Notes: generated by a model not told the origin, from the sequence alone. 64,000 nt of DNA from VRUE01 sp036265675 (GCA_036265675.1 DATAOP010000002.1:1-64000); one strand, 5' to 3'. Numbered from the stretch's first letter, positions 17,210 through 27,099 are shown. A program made the numbers and translations.

Positions 17210-18769
17210 TCATGTGCCGACAAGCTCCCGTGCTCGGAGGGCCAGCCAGAACTCGATCCGGTCGTGGGCGCGGGAGAGGTCGCGTCCGGTCAGCTCTTCC
17301 ACCTTGCGCATCCGGTAGCGCAGCGTGTGGCGATGGCAGTAGACCTCGCGGGCGGCCCGCTCCCACTGCCCGTTCTGCTCGATGAAGGCTTCGAGCGAGC
17401 GCAGCAGCTCGCCGCCGTATTCCTCATCCCCCTGCTCGATCGGGCCGAGGACGCTGTCGCAGTAGAGCCGCAGCGCGTCGTCGTCCTGGATCGAGAGCAG
17501 CAGGGTGAACGCCCCGAGGTCGCGCCAGGAGGCGACCTCCGGTTCATTGCCGTTCGAGAATGCCGTCGCCTCGAGCGCGCAGCGGGCTTCGTGGAAGGAG
17601 TGGCGGAGCTCCTCGGGCGGGGCCGAGCGGCTGGCGGCAGCACGGACCGCGCCGCGCTCTTTGATCAGCTCGCGGCGGGCGTCGGCGGCGAGGTCGATCG
17701 GGTCGCGGTCGGCGGCGTCGACGACGGCGCAGAGCAGCTCGCGGCCGGCGCTGGTGTGCGGGGCGACGACGGCGGGGCAGGCGTCGGCGGCGAGAGCGCG
17801 CTCGAGCGCGCTCTCGGCCGCGGCCGGGTCGTCGAGGTCGAAGACGAGGACCGCCGCCTCGCGGCCGATCCCGAACGGCTCCAGTCGCCGGCGCAGCTCG
17901 GATGCCTCGAGCCGGCCGCCGAGGGCGCCGGCGAGGACGTCGCCGGCAAGCCGCCGCTCGGTCTCGCGGGCGACCCGGCGCCGCATCAGCTCGAGCGCGA
18001 CGACCGCCACCGCCTGCTGCAGGATCAGCCGCTCGAAGTCGCCGAGGCCGCCGGAGTCGCGGACGATCACCACCCAGGCCTGCGGTGGCCCGCCGCCGGG
18101 CGAGATCACCGGGTGGGCGAGGGCGCGGCCGGCGACGGACGGGTGGGTCGGGACGAAGGGGTGGCCGTCGCCGGTGTGCGAGAGCGCTTCGTCGCCGATC
18201 GCGCTGACCGCGTCGGCCGAGAGCTGGCGCCGGAACCCGCGGCCGGCGAGGCGGTCGCCGCGCCCGTCGAGGATCGCGACCGTGCCGCCGACCGCCGAGG
18301 CGATCGTCGCGACGATCTCCTCGAGGCCGCGCTCTTCGAGGACCAGCCGCTCGAGCCGGCGCTGGACCGCGATCCCGCGCTGCAGCACCTCGTACTGCTC
18401 GTTGACGAGGCGGGCAAAGGCCTTCTCGGTGATCGCGATGAACGGCGTCGAGTAGGGGACCTCGAAGAGCGGGAAATCGCGCTTGTCGGCCTCGTCCACC
18501 ACCGCTTTCGGCAGTTTTTTGTGGCTGAACCCGGTCCCGAAGCCGAGCCCGGCGAGGTTGTGTTCGGCGAGCAGGCTGACGAACGCACGCTGCTTGCTCG
18601 CAGTCTCTAGCGGGATGCCGGTGGTCAGCATCAGCTCGCCGCCGGAGAGCCACGGCGTCGGGTCCTCGAGCTCGGAGATGTGGACCCAGCGGACCGGGGC
18701 CGCGGCCCCGCGCCCACCCGCGGCAAGGTCTAGGCCAAGCTCGTCGAGCAGGCTCTGGACGGTGAGCAT
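17210..18769 (-). CDS. PucR-family transcriptional regulator
   Basis: A 519-residue regulator. The N-terminal PucR domain (about residues 1-120; TVQSLLDELGLDL, GGELMLTTG) is followed by a GAF-like middle and a C-terminal PucR-type helix-turn-helix (about 455-510; ERAAREVYCHRHTLRYRMRKVEE). Members control purine, amino-acid or amine catabolism and often act on neighbouring genes. It sits between the class III aminotransferase and ald-gabD, opposite the pot transporter, so regulation of the polyamine/amine locus is the natural inference. It starts 10 bases after the aminotransferase stop. Confidence 0.88.
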   Translation of the reverse strand: MLTVQSLLDELGLDLAAGGRGAAAPVRWVHISELEDPTPWLSGGELMLTTGIPLETASKQRAFVSLLAEHNLAGLGFGTGFSHKKLPKAVVDEADKRDFPLFEVPYSTPFIAITEKAFARLVNEQYEVLQRGIAVQRRLERLVLEERGLEEIVATIASAVGGTVAILDGRGDRLAGRGFRRQLSADAVSAIGDEALSHTGDGHPFVPTHPSVAGRALAHPVISPGGGPPQAWVVIVRDSGGLGDFERLILQQAVAVVALELMRRRVARETERRLAGDVLAGALGGRLEASELRRRLEPFGIGREAAVLVFDLDDPAAAESALERALAADACPAVVAPHTSAGRELLCAVVDAADRDPIDLAADARRELIKERGAVRAAASRSAPPEELRHSFHEARCALEATAFSNGNEPEVASWRDLGAFTLLLSIQDDDALRLYCDSVLGPIEQGDEEYGGELLRSLEAFIEQNGQWERAAREVYCHRHTLRYRMRKVEELTGRDLSRAHDRIEFWLALRARELVGT

Positions 18770-18779
18770 CCCACGATCC

Positions 18780-20165
18780 CTATCTGTGGACTCGCTTCAA
18801 AGCCTGACCGAGGACGTCGTGGAGGACGTCGTGGATCTCTTCGAACTGCTCGGTGTCGGCGATCAGCGGCGGCGCCAGCTGGATGACCGGGTCGCCGCGA
18901 TCGTCGGCCCGGCAGATCAGGCCGTTGCGGTACAGCTCACTCGAGAGGAAGCCGCGCAGCAGCTCCTCGGACTCCTCCGCGTCGAAGGACTCCTTCGTCT
19001 CCTTGTCTTTGACCAGCTCGATCGCGTGGAAGTAGCCGGCGCCCCGCACGTCGCCGACGATCGGAAGCTCGAGCAGGGTCTCCAGCATCTGGCGGAACTC
19101 GCCCTCCTTGGCGAGTACGTGGCCATTGAGGTCCTCGCGCTCGTAGACGTCGAGGTTGGCCATCGCGACCGCTGCCGCGACCGGATGGCCGGCGAAGGTG
19201 AAGCCGTGGGCGAATGACTTGTCGCCCTCCATGAACGGCTCCGCGACGCGGTCGGAGGCGATCACGGCGCCCATCGGGGCGTAGGCCGAGGTCAGCGCCT
19301 TGGCGACGGTGATCAGGTCCGGCGTGTAGCCGAAGCGTTCGCAGCCGAACCAGTGGCCGAGGCGGCCGAAGGCGCAGATCACCTCGTCGGAGATCAGCAG
19401 GACGTCGTGGCGGTCGCAGATCTCGCGCACGCGCTGGAAGTAGCCGTCGGGCGCGACAAAGCAGCCGCCGGCGTTCTGAACCGGCTCGATGATCACGGCG
19501 GCGACCGTCTCCGGCCCCTCGAATTCGATCCGCTCCTCGATCGCGTTCGCCGCCCAGAGCGGGTGGCGGTCCTCGGGCCAGCGGTAGACGTTGGTGTTGG
19601 GGACATGGCACCCGCCCGGAACCAGGGGCTCGAACTGGGAGCGGAGGTCGGGGATCCCGGTCGCCGAGAGCGCCCCGAGCGAGGTCCCGTGGTAGGCGAT
19701 CTCACGCGCGATCACCTTGTGCTTCTGGCCGTTGCCGCGCATCCGGTGGTAGTTGCGGACCAGCTTCAGCGCCGACTCGACGGCCTCCGAGCCACCCGAG
19801 GTGAAGAAGACGCGGTTGAGGTCGGCCGGCGCCAGCGACGCGAGCCGCGTCGCGAGCTCGATCGCGCGGGGATGCGCGTAGCTCCAGAGCGTGTAGAAGT
19901 CGAGTTCCTCGACCTGGCGCGCCGCCGCCTCTCCGAGCTCGGTGCGGCCATGTCCGGCGTTGACGCAGAAGAGCGCCGAGAGGCCGTCGAGGTAGCGGTT
20001 GCCGTGTTCGTCGTAGACGTAGCAGCCGTCGCCGCGAACGATGATCGGGATCTCCTTCTCATCGCTGTAGGCGCCCATCCGCGAAAAGTGCATCCACAGG
20101 TGCCGCCTGGCCATCTCCTGCAGACTTGTGCCTGTGTCAGAGCCCAAACGCTCCGCAACAGCCAT
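18780..20165 (-). CDS. Class III aminotransferase (omega-amino acid or polyamine : pyruvate type)
   Basis: A 461-residue PLP enzyme of fold type I, class III. Seen are the EPVQNAGGCFVAP segment, the PLP aspartate in LISDEVICAFGRLG, and the Schiff-base lysine in TVAKALTSAY. This subgroup includes beta-alanine:pyruvate, putrescine:pyruvate and GABA:pyruvate aminotransferases, which all make alanine. The nearby alanine dehydrogenase can turn that alanine back to pyruvate. The ATG has a strong AAGGAGGG site upstream and the gene is divergent from potA. Confidence 0.85.
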   Translation of the reverse strand: MAVAERLGSDTGTSLQEMARRHLWMHFSRMGAYSDEKEIPIIVRGDGCYVYDEHGNRYLDGLSALFCVNAGHGRTELGEAAARQVEELDFYTLWSYAHPRAIELATRLASLAPADLNRVFFTSGGSEAVESALKLVRNYHRMRGNGQKHKVIAREIAYHGTSLGALSATGIPDLRSQFEPLVPGGCHVPNTNVYRWPEDRHPLWAANAIEERIEFEGPETVAAVIIEPVQNAGGCFVAPDGYFQRVREICDRHDVLLISDEVICAFGRLGHWFGCERFGYTPDLITVAKALTSAYAPMGAVIASDRVAEPFMEGDKSFAHGFTFAGHPVAAAVAMANLDVYEREDLNGHVLAKEGEFRQMLETLLELPIVGDVRGAGYFHAIELVKDKETKESFDAEESEELLRGFLSSELYRNGLICRADDRGDPVIQLAPPLIADTEQFEEIHDVLHDVLGQALKRVHR

Positions 20166-20442
20166 GAAGACCCTCCTTACTCGCTACGACGATATGGACA
20201 ACGCTAGCTCCGAAACGACTCACCTTCAAGTGGTCAATGGGTCAAGCAAAGGGATTGCGTATATACAAAATGTACAAGAGTGGGCCGGAAAATTGGGATA
20301 TCCGCCCCTTGTGCGGGAAAGCACCTTGAGCGTACCGTCCAACGTGACCGCCGCCTTCTGTGGCGGCGGGAGCATTGGAGCCGGTGATGCCGACCAGCTG
20401 GGAGCGCTAGTTTCACCGATGGGTATATCTACGAGGCAATAG
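20166..20442. promoter_or_regulatory. Divergent control region between aminotransferase and potA
   Basis: This 277-base gap is noticeably AT-richer than its flanks. It holds GTATATACAAAATGTACAAG, with a TGTACA palindrome, near the middle, a TATATC 13 bases before potA, and repeated TTGACC motifs on the minus strand facing the aminotransferase. It most likely contains both promoters and a site for the PucR regulator encoded next door; no exact operator consensus is recognised. Confidence 0.5.
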
Positions 20443-21627
20443 ATGGAGAACGGGCAGACAAGCGTCGAGCTCAGCGGAGTCAGCAAGCGCTTCGCGGACA
20501 TCCTTGCGGTCGACGACCTCAGCCTCGAGCTCGCAGAGGGCGAGTTCTTCACGATGCTCGGCCCGAGCGGCTGCGGCAAGACGACGACGCTGCGGATGAT
20601 CGGTGGCTTCGAGCAGCCGACCGAGGGGGTGGTCCGGATCGACGGCGATGACGTTTCTGCCCTGCCCCCGCACAAGCGCCCGACCAACACCGTCTTCCAG
20701 AGCTACGCGCTGTTCCCGCACATGAGCGTCGAGGACAACGTCGCCTTCGGGCTGCGCCGCAAGCGGGTCGCGAAACAGGAGAGCCGGAAGCGGGTCGAGG
20801 CCGAGCTGAAGCGCGTCGGCCTCTGGGCGGAGGCGAAGCGGCGGCCGTCGCAGCTCTCGGGCGGCCAGCAGCAGCGGGTGGCGCTGGCGCGGGCTCTCGT
20901 CAACCTGCCGAAGGTTCTGCTGCTCGACGAGCCGCTTGGCGCCCTCGACCTGAAACTGCGCAAGGAGCTCCAGGTCGAGCTGAAGCGGATCCAGCGCGAC
21001 GTCGGCATCACCTTCGTCTACGTCACCCACGACCAGGAGGAGGCGCTGACGATGAGCGATCGGATCGCAGTGATGAACCACGGTCGGGTCGAGCAGGTCG
21101 CCGACCCCGAGACCGTCTACGACCAGCCCGCGACCACGTTCGTCGCTGGGTTCATCGGCGTCTCCAACCTGATGCCGGCGAAGGTCACCGCCGAAGGCGA
21201 GATCCGCCTCGACCAGGGCCCGACCCTGAGCGCCGAAACCTCATCGCTCCGCCCCGGGGATCGCTGCCACGCGGTGGTCCGGCCGGAGAAGCTGCGGATC
21301 GACGGCCTCGACGGGGGCGGTTCCTCGAACGGGATGCCGAGGGTCGAGGGGACGGTCGAAAGCTCGCTCTACCTCGGCACCTCGACCCAGATCGCGGTCG
21401 ACCTCGGCGACGGGGTGCGGATGACGGTGCTGGTCCCGAACGCGAGCGAGGCCGAACGGCGGCGGCTGCCGGGCGGCGGCGTCAGGGTCGGCCTGACCTG
21501 GGAGCCGGAGCACATGCATGTCGTGCGCGAGTCGGCGACAGAGAACTTGAACAGCGAGGCAAACGGGGCCTCCGGTGACGGAGAGCTCACATCGACCAAG
21601 AGAGGTGAGTTGGATGCGCAGCAGTGA
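20443..21627 (+). CDS. potA: Spermidine/putrescine ABC transporter ATPase
   Basis: A 394-residue ABC ATPase. Walker A is GPSGCGKTT near residue 40, signature LSGGQQQR, Walker B VLLLDEPLGALD and switch VTHDQEEA. The C-terminal third is a TOBE-type domain (SNLMPAKVTAEG, VVRPEKLRI, VEGTVESSLYLG), as in PotA. It powers import through the two permeases encoded downstream. The stop lies 11 bases inside the next gene. Weak GAGG upstream of the ATG serves as ribosome binding site. Confidence 0.93.
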   Translation: MENGQTSVELSGVSKRFADILAVDDLSLELAEGEFFTMLGPSGCGKTTTLRMIGGFEQPTEGVVRIDGDDVSALPPHKRPTNTVFQSYALFPHMSVEDNVAFGLRRKRVAKQESRKRVEAELKRVGLWAEAKRRPSQLSGGQQQRVALARALVNLPKVLLLDEPLGALDLKLRKELQVELKRIQRDVGITFVYVTHDQEEALTMSDRIAVMNHGRVEQVADPETVYDQPATTFVAGFIGVSNLMPAKVTAEGEIRLDQGPTLSAETSSLRPGDRCHAVVRPEKLRIDGLDGGGSSNGMPRVEGTVESSLYLGTSTQIAVDLGDGVRMTVLVPNASEAERRRLPGGGVRVGLTWEPEHMHVVRESATENLNSEANGASGDGELTSTKRGELDAQQ

Positions 21628-22780
21628 GAAGGGGACCGGACGGGCCTCGCTGTTGGCGGCGACCGCGGTCGCGGCGATCGCGGTGGCGCTGGGCCTTGTC
21701 GCCTGTGGCAGCAGCGGCGGCGGGATCGAAGGCGGCGGCAGCGACGAAGCCGAAACGGTGAAACTCGAAAAGAAGGCGTCGGGCAGCCTCACGATCTCGA
21801 ACTGGCCGCTCTACATCGACGAAAAGACCGTTCCGGACTTCGAAAAGGCGACCGGGATCAGCGTCAACTACATCGAAGACGTGAACGAAAACGACGGCTT
21901 CTTCGCCAAGATGCAGCCGCTTCTCGCGAAGGGCGAATCGGGCGGTCGCAGCATCTTCGTCGTCACCGACTGGATGGCGGCGAAAATGCGAGAACTCGGA
22001 TACCTCCAGAACCTCGACAAATCGGCCCTCCCGAACGTCGAAAAAAACCTGCTCGAGTCGCTGCGGCATCCGACCTTCGACCAGGAACGCGAATTCAGCG
22101 TCCCCTGGCAGACGGGGATGGGCGGTCTGATCGTGCGCACCGATCTCGCGCCCGAAATCAAATCGATCTGCGACCTCTTCGACTCGAAGTACAAGGGGAA
22201 GGTCGACTTCCTCAGCGAAGTGATCGAAACGGTGCCGCTGGTCATGGCCTGCGAAGGGATAAATCCCGACGAAGCGAGCGAAGACCAGTGGATGAAGACG
22301 ATCAACCGGATCAAGGAAGCGACCGAAGAAGGCCAGATCCGCCGCTTCACCGGCAACGACTACGCGCGTGACCTGACCAGCGGCGACGTCGTCGCGGTGA
22401 TCGGGTGGTCGGGCGACGCGGTCCAGCTCCAGGCCGACAACCCGAACATCAAGTTCCGGATGCCGACCGAGGGCTGCTCGCTGTGGTCGGACAACATGGT
22501 GATCCCGGTCGGGGCACCGAACCCGACCGCGGCCGAGGCGTGGATGAACTACGTCTACGACCCGAAGAACCAGGCCCAGATCGCCGAATACGTGAACTAC
22601 ATCACCCCGGTCGAAGGGGTGAAAGAAGTGTTCGAAAAAGAAGGCCAGGACGAACTGGTGAAAAACCCGCTGATCTTCCCGACGGAAGAGTTCACCAAAA
22701 AGTGCTTCACCCAGCCGAAGATCTCGGCCGAAGAGCTGCAGAACGTGACCCGCGCGTTCAACTCGGTGGTGAACGGCTGA
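21614..22780 (+). CDS. potD: Polyamine-binding lipoprotein of ABC transporter
   Basis: A 388-residue periplasmic-type binding protein. A signal peptide ends in the lipobox LVAC with Cys31 as lipid site, followed by a Gly/Ser linker. The mature part starts LTISNWPLYIDEKTVPDFEK, typical of PotD/PotF, with later EGCSLWSDNMVIP. The start ATG was chosen for the GAGGTGA site just upstream and because the upstream in-frame extension has no signal-peptide character. It overlaps potA by 14 bases. Codon use in this gene shows many GAA/AAA codons compared with its neighbours. Confidence 0.92.
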   Translation: MRSSEKGTGRASLLAATAVAAIAVALGLVACGSSGGGIEGGGSDEAETVKLEKKASGSLTISNWPLYIDEKTVPDFEKATGISVNYIEDVNENDGFFAKMQPLLAKGESGGRSIFVVTDWMAAKMRELGYLQNLDKSALPNVEKNLLESLRHPTFDQEREFSVPWQTGMGGLIVRTDLAPEIKSICDLFDSKYKGKVDFLSEVIETVPLVMACEGINPDEASEDQWMKTINRIKEATEEGQIRRFTGNDYARDLTSGDVVAVIGWSGDAVQLQADNPNIKFRMPTEGCSLWSDNMVIPVGAPNPTAAEAWMNYVYDPKNQAQIAEYVNYITPVEGVKEVFEKEGQDELVKNPLIFPTEEFTKKCFTQPKISAEELQNVTRAFNSVVNG

Positions 22781-22810
22781 TGAGGGCGGTGGCGGACCGC
22801 TGATGGGGAC

Positions 22811-23668
22811 ATGACAGCGGTTCGCCGCCGCCTCTCGCCTTACCTGCTCCTCGGACCGGGGACGATCTGGCTCGTCTTCTTCTTCGTCGTGCCGCTGGTC
22901 TACATGGTGAAACTGTCGCTGGAGTCGGGGCTGGTCGGCAATCTCGAATTCAACTGGCACTGGAAGAACTACTCCGACGCCCTCAGCCTCTACGACACCC
23001 AGTTCGTTCGCTCGCTCATCTACGCCGGGTTGGCGACGCTGTTCGCGCTGGTGATCGCCTACCCGCTCGCGTACACGATCGCCTTCAAGGCGGGGCGATG
23101 GCGCAACGTGCTGCTGTTCGCCGTCATCGCCCCGTTCTTCACCACCTATCTGATCCGGACGATCGCCTGGGAGACGATCCTCTCCGACCAGAGCCCCGTC
23201 ACCGACGTCCTGAAGGCGATGGGGCTCGCGCCGAGCGGCCACGTTTTGGCGACCGGCGGCGCCGTGATCGCCGGCCTCACCTACAACTTCCTGCCGTTCA
23301 TGATCCTGCCGATCTACGCCAGCCTCGAGCGGATCGACGAGCGGCTGATCGAGGCGGCGAAGGACCTCTACAGCTCCGCGACCCAGAGCTTCCTGCGGGT
23401 GACGCTGCCGCTCTCGGCGCCCGGTGTCGTCGCCGGCACCCTCCTGACCTTCATCCCCGCCGCCGGCGACTACATCAACGCACAGTTCCTCGGTAGCGCC
23501 GACAACCAGATGATCGGCAACGTCATCCAGGCGCTCTACCTGAAACAGAGCGACTACCCGGCGGCCGCTGCGCTCTCCTTCGTCCTGATGGCGGCGATCA
23601 TGGTCATGGTCCTGCTGTACATCCGCTTCGCCGGCTCCGAGGCCCTGATGGGCGAGGAGGCAAGATAG
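22811..23668 (+). CDS. potB: Polyamine ABC transporter permease (PotB type)
   Basis: A 285-residue inner-membrane permease with about six hydrophobic segments, beginning YLLLGPGTIWLVFFFVVPL. The EAA loop, the contact site for the ATPase, reads LIEAAKDLYSSATQSFLRVTLPLSAPG. Order A-D-B-C matches polyamine ABC systems. The stop TAG overlaps the GTG of potC by one base. Confidence 0.92.
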   Translation: MTAVRRRLSPYLLLGPGTIWLVFFFVVPLVYMVKLSLESGLVGNLEFNWHWKNYSDALSLYDTQFVRSLIYAGLATLFALVIAYPLAYTIAFKAGRWRNVLLFAVIAPFFTTYLIRTIAWETILSDQSPVTDVLKAMGLAPSGHVLATGGAVIAGLTYNFLPFMILPIYASLERIDERLIEAAKDLYSSATQSFLRVTLPLSAPGVVAGTLLTFIPAAGDYINAQFLGSADNQMIGNVIQALYLKQSDYPAAAALSFVLMAAIMVMVLLYIRFAGSEALMGEEAR

Positions 23669-24531
23669 TGGCCGGCAGCTGGAAATGGCTGCGCGAGCAC
23701 GCGGTGAACATCGTCGCCGTGCTCGTCGTCCTCTACCTGCTGATCCCGATCGCGGTCATCTTCTTCTTCTCGTTCAACGATCCGGCCGGGAAATACAACT
23801 ACACGTGGGTCGGATTCACCTTCGAGCACTGGCGCAACGCGTTCGGGCTCCCCGACCTCAACTCAGCGCTGTTCACGAGTCTGAAGCTTGCCGGGCTGGC
23901 GACCCTGGTCTCAACCGTGATCGGAACCCTGATGGCCATGGCGCTGGTCAGGTACCAGTTCTTCGGCAGGCGCACGGCCAACTTCCTGATCGTGATCCCG
24001 ATGGCGACGCCCGAGGTCGTGATGGGCGCCGCGCTGCTCTCCTTCTTCCTCCTCGTCAACACGTTCTCGCTCGGCTTCGAAACGCTGCTGATCGCCCACG
24101 TCATGTTCTGCATCAGCTTCGTCGTAGTCGTCGTGCGCTCGCGTCTGATCGGGTTCGACCGCAACCTCGAGGAGGCGGCCAAGGATCTCGGCGCGAGCCC
24201 GTTCCACACCTTCCGCCTCGTCACCCTGCCGCTGATCATGCCCGGGATCTTCGGCGGCGCGATGCTCGCCTTCGCGCTCTCGATCGACGACTTCGTGATC
24301 TCGAACTTCAACTCGGGCACCACGGTGACCTTCCCGCTCTACATCTACGGCGCCGCCCAGCGCGGGATCCCGGTCGAGGTCAACGTAATCGCGATGCTCC
24401 TCTTCGGCACCACGGTGGCGGCGATGGGCTTCGCCACCTGGCAGCAGCGCCGGGCCGAAAAGATGACGGCGGTTCGGCCCGAACAGGAGACGACGATGGC
24501 GGTCCCCGCCGGATCGGCGGCGGCGGCATGA
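23668..24531 (+). CDS. potC: Polyamine ABC transporter permease (PotC type)
   Basis: A 287-residue permease partner of PotB with about six membrane helices. The EAA loop is LEEAAKDLGASPFHTFRLVTLPLIMPG, and the C-terminal region SIDDFVISNF is characteristic of PotC. The start is GTG, sharing its first base with the potB stop. The final ~25 residues are cytoplasmic and Ala-rich. Confidence 0.92.
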   Translation: MAGSWKWLREHAVNIVAVLVVLYLLIPIAVIFFFSFNDPAGKYNYTWVGFTFEHWRNAFGLPDLNSALFTSLKLAGLATLVSTVIGTLMAMALVRYQFFGRRTANFLIVIPMATPEVVMGAALLSFFLLVNTFSLGFETLLIAHVMFCISFVVVVVRSRLIGFDRNLEEAAKDLGASPFHTFRLVTLPLIMPGIFGGAMLAFALSIDDFVISNFNSGTTVTFPLYIYGAAQRGIPVEVNVIAMLLFGTTVAAMGFATWQQRRAEKMTAVRPEQETTMAVPAGSAAAA

Positions 24532-24541
24532 GCGGCTCGCG

Positions 24542-26002
24542 ATGAGCGCGACGGTCGCGACGGCACGGCTCCGCAACTACGTCGGCGGGTCCTGGGCCGA
24601 GGTCGACGGGGTCGGGACGCTCGACGACGTCGAGCCGGCCACCGGAGAGGTGGCGGCGCTGGTGCCGCTGAGCGGCGCGACCGAGGTCCGTGCCGCGGCC
24701 GAGGCGGCGCGCGCCGCGCAGCCGGGCTGGCGCGCCGTGCCGCCGCAGCAGCGTGCCCGGGCGGTGCTGGCGCTGCGCGAGGGCCTGATCGCCCGCCGCG
24801 AGGAGCTGGCGGCGCTGGTCACCGCCGACATGGGCAAGACCCTGGCCGACGCCGACGGCGAGGTCGGCCGGGGGATCGAGTCGGTCGAGGCCGCGGCCGC
24901 GATCCCGCATCTGCTCAAGGGCGAGATGCTCGAGGGGGTCGCCGGCGGCGTCGACGTCGAGCTGGTGCGCCAGCCGGTCGGGGTCGTCGCCGCGATCACC
25001 CCGTTCAACTTCCCGGCGATGATCCCGCTCTGGTTCCTGCCGTTCGCGATCGCGTGCGGCAACACCTTCATCCTCAAGCCCTCCGAGCAGGACCCGCGGC
25101 CGGGGGCGCTGATTGCCGAGATCGTCGACTCGGTCGAGGCGATCCCGGACGGGGTCGTCAACCTGGTCCACGGCAGCCGCGACGCGGTCACCGCGATCCT
25201 CGAGGAGCCGGAGATCGACGCCGTCTCGTTCGTGGGGAAGGCGGAGACGGCCCGGATCATCGCCCAGGGCGGCGCCGCGAGCGGCAAGCGCGTCCAGGCG
25301 CTGGGCGGGGCCAAGAACTCGCTCGTCGTGATGCCCGACGCCGACCTCGAGCGGGCGGTCCCGGCGATCATGGGCTCGGCCTTCGGCGCCGCCGGCCAGC
25401 GCTGCCTCGCCGGATCGGTCTGCGTCGCGGTCGGCGACGAGGAGCGCCGCCGCGAGGTTCGCGAGGCGCTCGTCGCGGCCGCCTCGGCCCTCAACGTCGG
25501 CGGCGGCGCGGATCCCGCGACCGACGTCTGCCCGATGGTCTCGGCCGAGTCGCGCGAGCGGGTCGCGGCGGCGATCGAGCGCGGCGAGCAGCAGGGGGCC
25601 GAGCTGCTGCTCGACGGACGCGGCGACCCGGGGCCCGGGGGGACCCTGCTCGGGCCGACGATCGCGGTCGCCGATCCCGAGTCCGAGCTCGCCCGCGACG
25701 AGCTCTTCGGTCCGCTGCTGACCGTCGTCGACGAGCCCGACCTCGACTCCGCGCTCGAGTTCCTCAACCGCTCGCGCTACGGCAACGCGGGCGCGATCTT
25801 CACCTCATCCGGCGAGGCCGCCCGCGCCTACCGCTACGGCGCCGAGGCCGGCATGCTCGGCGTCAACATCGGCGTCCCAGCCCCGGTAGCCTGGTTCCCG
25901 TTCTCGGGCTGGAAGGACTCGATGGACGGCGACCTCCACGCCAACGGCAACGACGCGGTCGAGTTCTACACCCGCAAGAAGGTCGTCACCAGCCGCTGGT
26001 AA
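24542..26002 (+). CDS. mmsA: CoA-acylating (methyl)malonate-semialdehyde dehydrogenase
   Basis: A 486-residue ALDH6-type enzyme. Diagnostic features are the absence of the usual ALDH catalytic Glu, replaced in QALGGAKNS, the catalytic Cys in GAAGQRCLAGS, and the C-terminus FPFSGWKDS...FYTRKKVVTSRW. It would convert malonate or methylmalonate semialdehyde to acetyl- or propionyl-CoA. Here it follows the polyamine transporter by 10 bases, so malonate semialdehyde from beta-alanine (from spermidine breakdown) is the likely substrate; valine or inositol catabolism are the usual alternatives. Confidence 0.88.
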   Translation: MSATVATARLRNYVGGSWAEVDGVGTLDDVEPATGEVAALVPLSGATEVRAAAEAARAAQPGWRAVPPQQRARAVLALREGLIARREELAALVTADMGKTLADADGEVGRGIESVEAAAAIPHLLKGEMLEGVAGGVDVELVRQPVGVVAAITPFNFPAMIPLWFLPFAIACGNTFILKPSEQDPRPGALIAEIVDSVEAIPDGVVNLVHGSRDAVTAILEEPEIDAVSFVGKAETARIIAQGGAASGKRVQALGGAKNSLVVMPDADLERAVPAIMGSAFGAAGQRCLAGSVCVAVGDEERRREVREALVAAASALNVGGGADPATDVCPMVSAESRERVAAAIERGEQQGAELLLDGRGDPGPGGTLLGPTIAVADPESELARDELFGPLLTVVDEPDLDSALEFLNRSRYGNAGAIFTSSGEAARAYRYGAEAGMLGVNIGVPAPVAWFPFSGWKDSMDGDLHANGNDAVEFYTRKKVVTSRW

Positions 26003-26072
26003 CGACGATCGAGGGGGGCCGAACGCCGGTCTGACGTTCAAGCCTCGCCCGCGCTCCGCCGATGGACCGGGG

Positions 26073-26699
26073 ATGGCGGAACGCGGCAACCTCAGGTCGT
26101 TGGCGCGGATCGCAATCGTCCTGCTCTGCATCGGCACCGCGGTCCTGCTCGTCGCGATCCTGCGGTCCGACCGCTTTGACAACGAGGCCTACGGCAAAGC
26201 ACTCGAGAGCGCCGTGTTCCTCTCGTTCATCTCCCTCCCCGTGGCCGCCGGCGCCAACCTGATCGCCCGCCAGCCGGGGATCGCCCCCTTCGGGTACCTG
26301 ACCATCCTGGTCGGGGCCGCCGCTCTCCTCCTCAGCGCCGACCTCATCTGGCTACAGGGGATCTCGGTAGAAGGATTGGGCACGACCCTGGAACGGTGGA
26401 CGTGGTACATGCTGATCGCGACGCTGGCGTCAGGCGTCGCATCGATGCTGCTCGCCGGGCACGACGGCGACGACGCCAACATCGTCAAGCTGGTGCGCGG
26501 GATGACGGTCTTCGTCCTCTTCGGGCTCTTCGTCGCGATCATCGAGGAAATACGGGTTCGCGGCCAAGACGTCAATCCGTACCTGCTCGGAGCGCTGTCG
26601 GTCTTCTTCGTGCTCGGAGTCCTCGTCCTGCCCCTGCTGAGGATCGTCACCGCTGGGCCCGACAATTACCCTACGGCGTTCTTTCCGGATGCCAGATGA
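26073..26699 (+). CDS. Multi-pass membrane protein of unknown function
   Basis: A 208-residue protein with about six predicted membrane helices (for example IAIVLLCIGTAVLLVAIL, FGYLTILVGAAALLLSADL, LGALSVFFVLGVLVLPLL). I do not recognise a family. The arrangement, with acidic loops GHDGDDAN and IIEEIRVRGQD, gives no catalytic hint. It overlaps the convergent VOC gene by 29 bases at the 3' ends. Confidence 0.65.
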   Translation: MAERGNLRSLARIAIVLLCIGTAVLLVAILRSDRFDNEAYGKALESAVFLSFISLPVAAGANLIARQPGIAPFGYLTILVGAAALLLSADLIWLQGISVEGLGTTLERWTWYMLIATLASGVASMLLAGHDGDDANIVKLVRGMTVFVLFGLFVAIIEEIRVRGQDVNPYLLGALSVFFVLGVLVLPLLRIVTAGPDNYPTAFFPDAR

Positions 26700-27099
26700 T
26701 CTCCCAGAGGTGGCCGTCGGGGTCACTGAAGTAGCCGGAGTAGATCCCCCAGGGTCGGTCGTGGGCCGGTGTGACCGCTGCCCCTCCTGACGCCGCCCTA
26801 TCCAGCAACTGGTCCACCTCGCCGCGGCTGCGAACGAGTTGCGCGAGGCTGAACTCGCCGCTATGGGGAGACGGAGCCGGGATCGCCGCATCCTTGGCGA
26901 GATCGGCCCGGGAGTAAAGGCTGAGGATCGTGCCGCCGTCGAGTTCGAACATTGCGATGGCGCCGTTCGCCCCGGTCACCTCATCCGTCCACTCCGTCCC
27001 GACGATCCCCTCCGAATGGAATCCGAGATCGCGATAAAACGCGAGCGCGCGCTCAAGATCGGCCACGGCCAGTGTGATCACATTGACGCGCGGTTCCAG
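26671..27099 (-). CDS. VOC/glyoxalase-family protein, probable CTG start
   Basis: A 142-residue vicinal-oxygen-chelate protein with two beta-alpha-beta3 modules: VNVITLAVADLERALAFYRDLGF at the start and YSGYFSDPDGHLWEIIWHP at the end, the latter with the typical Glu ligand. The fold starts immediately at LEPRVNV, and no ATG, GTG or TTG is available before it at a sensible place; a CTG sits there with GGGAGGAG 7 bases upstream. An internal GTG would cut the first strand. Specific substrate unknown. Confidence 0.75.
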   Translation of the reverse strand: MEPRVNVITLAVADLERALAFYRDLGFHSEGIVGTEWTDEVTGANGAIAMFELDGGTILSLYSRADLAKDAAIPAPSPHSGEFSLAQLVRSRGEVDQLLDRAASGGAAVTPAHDRPWGIYSGYFSDPDGHLWEIIWHPERTP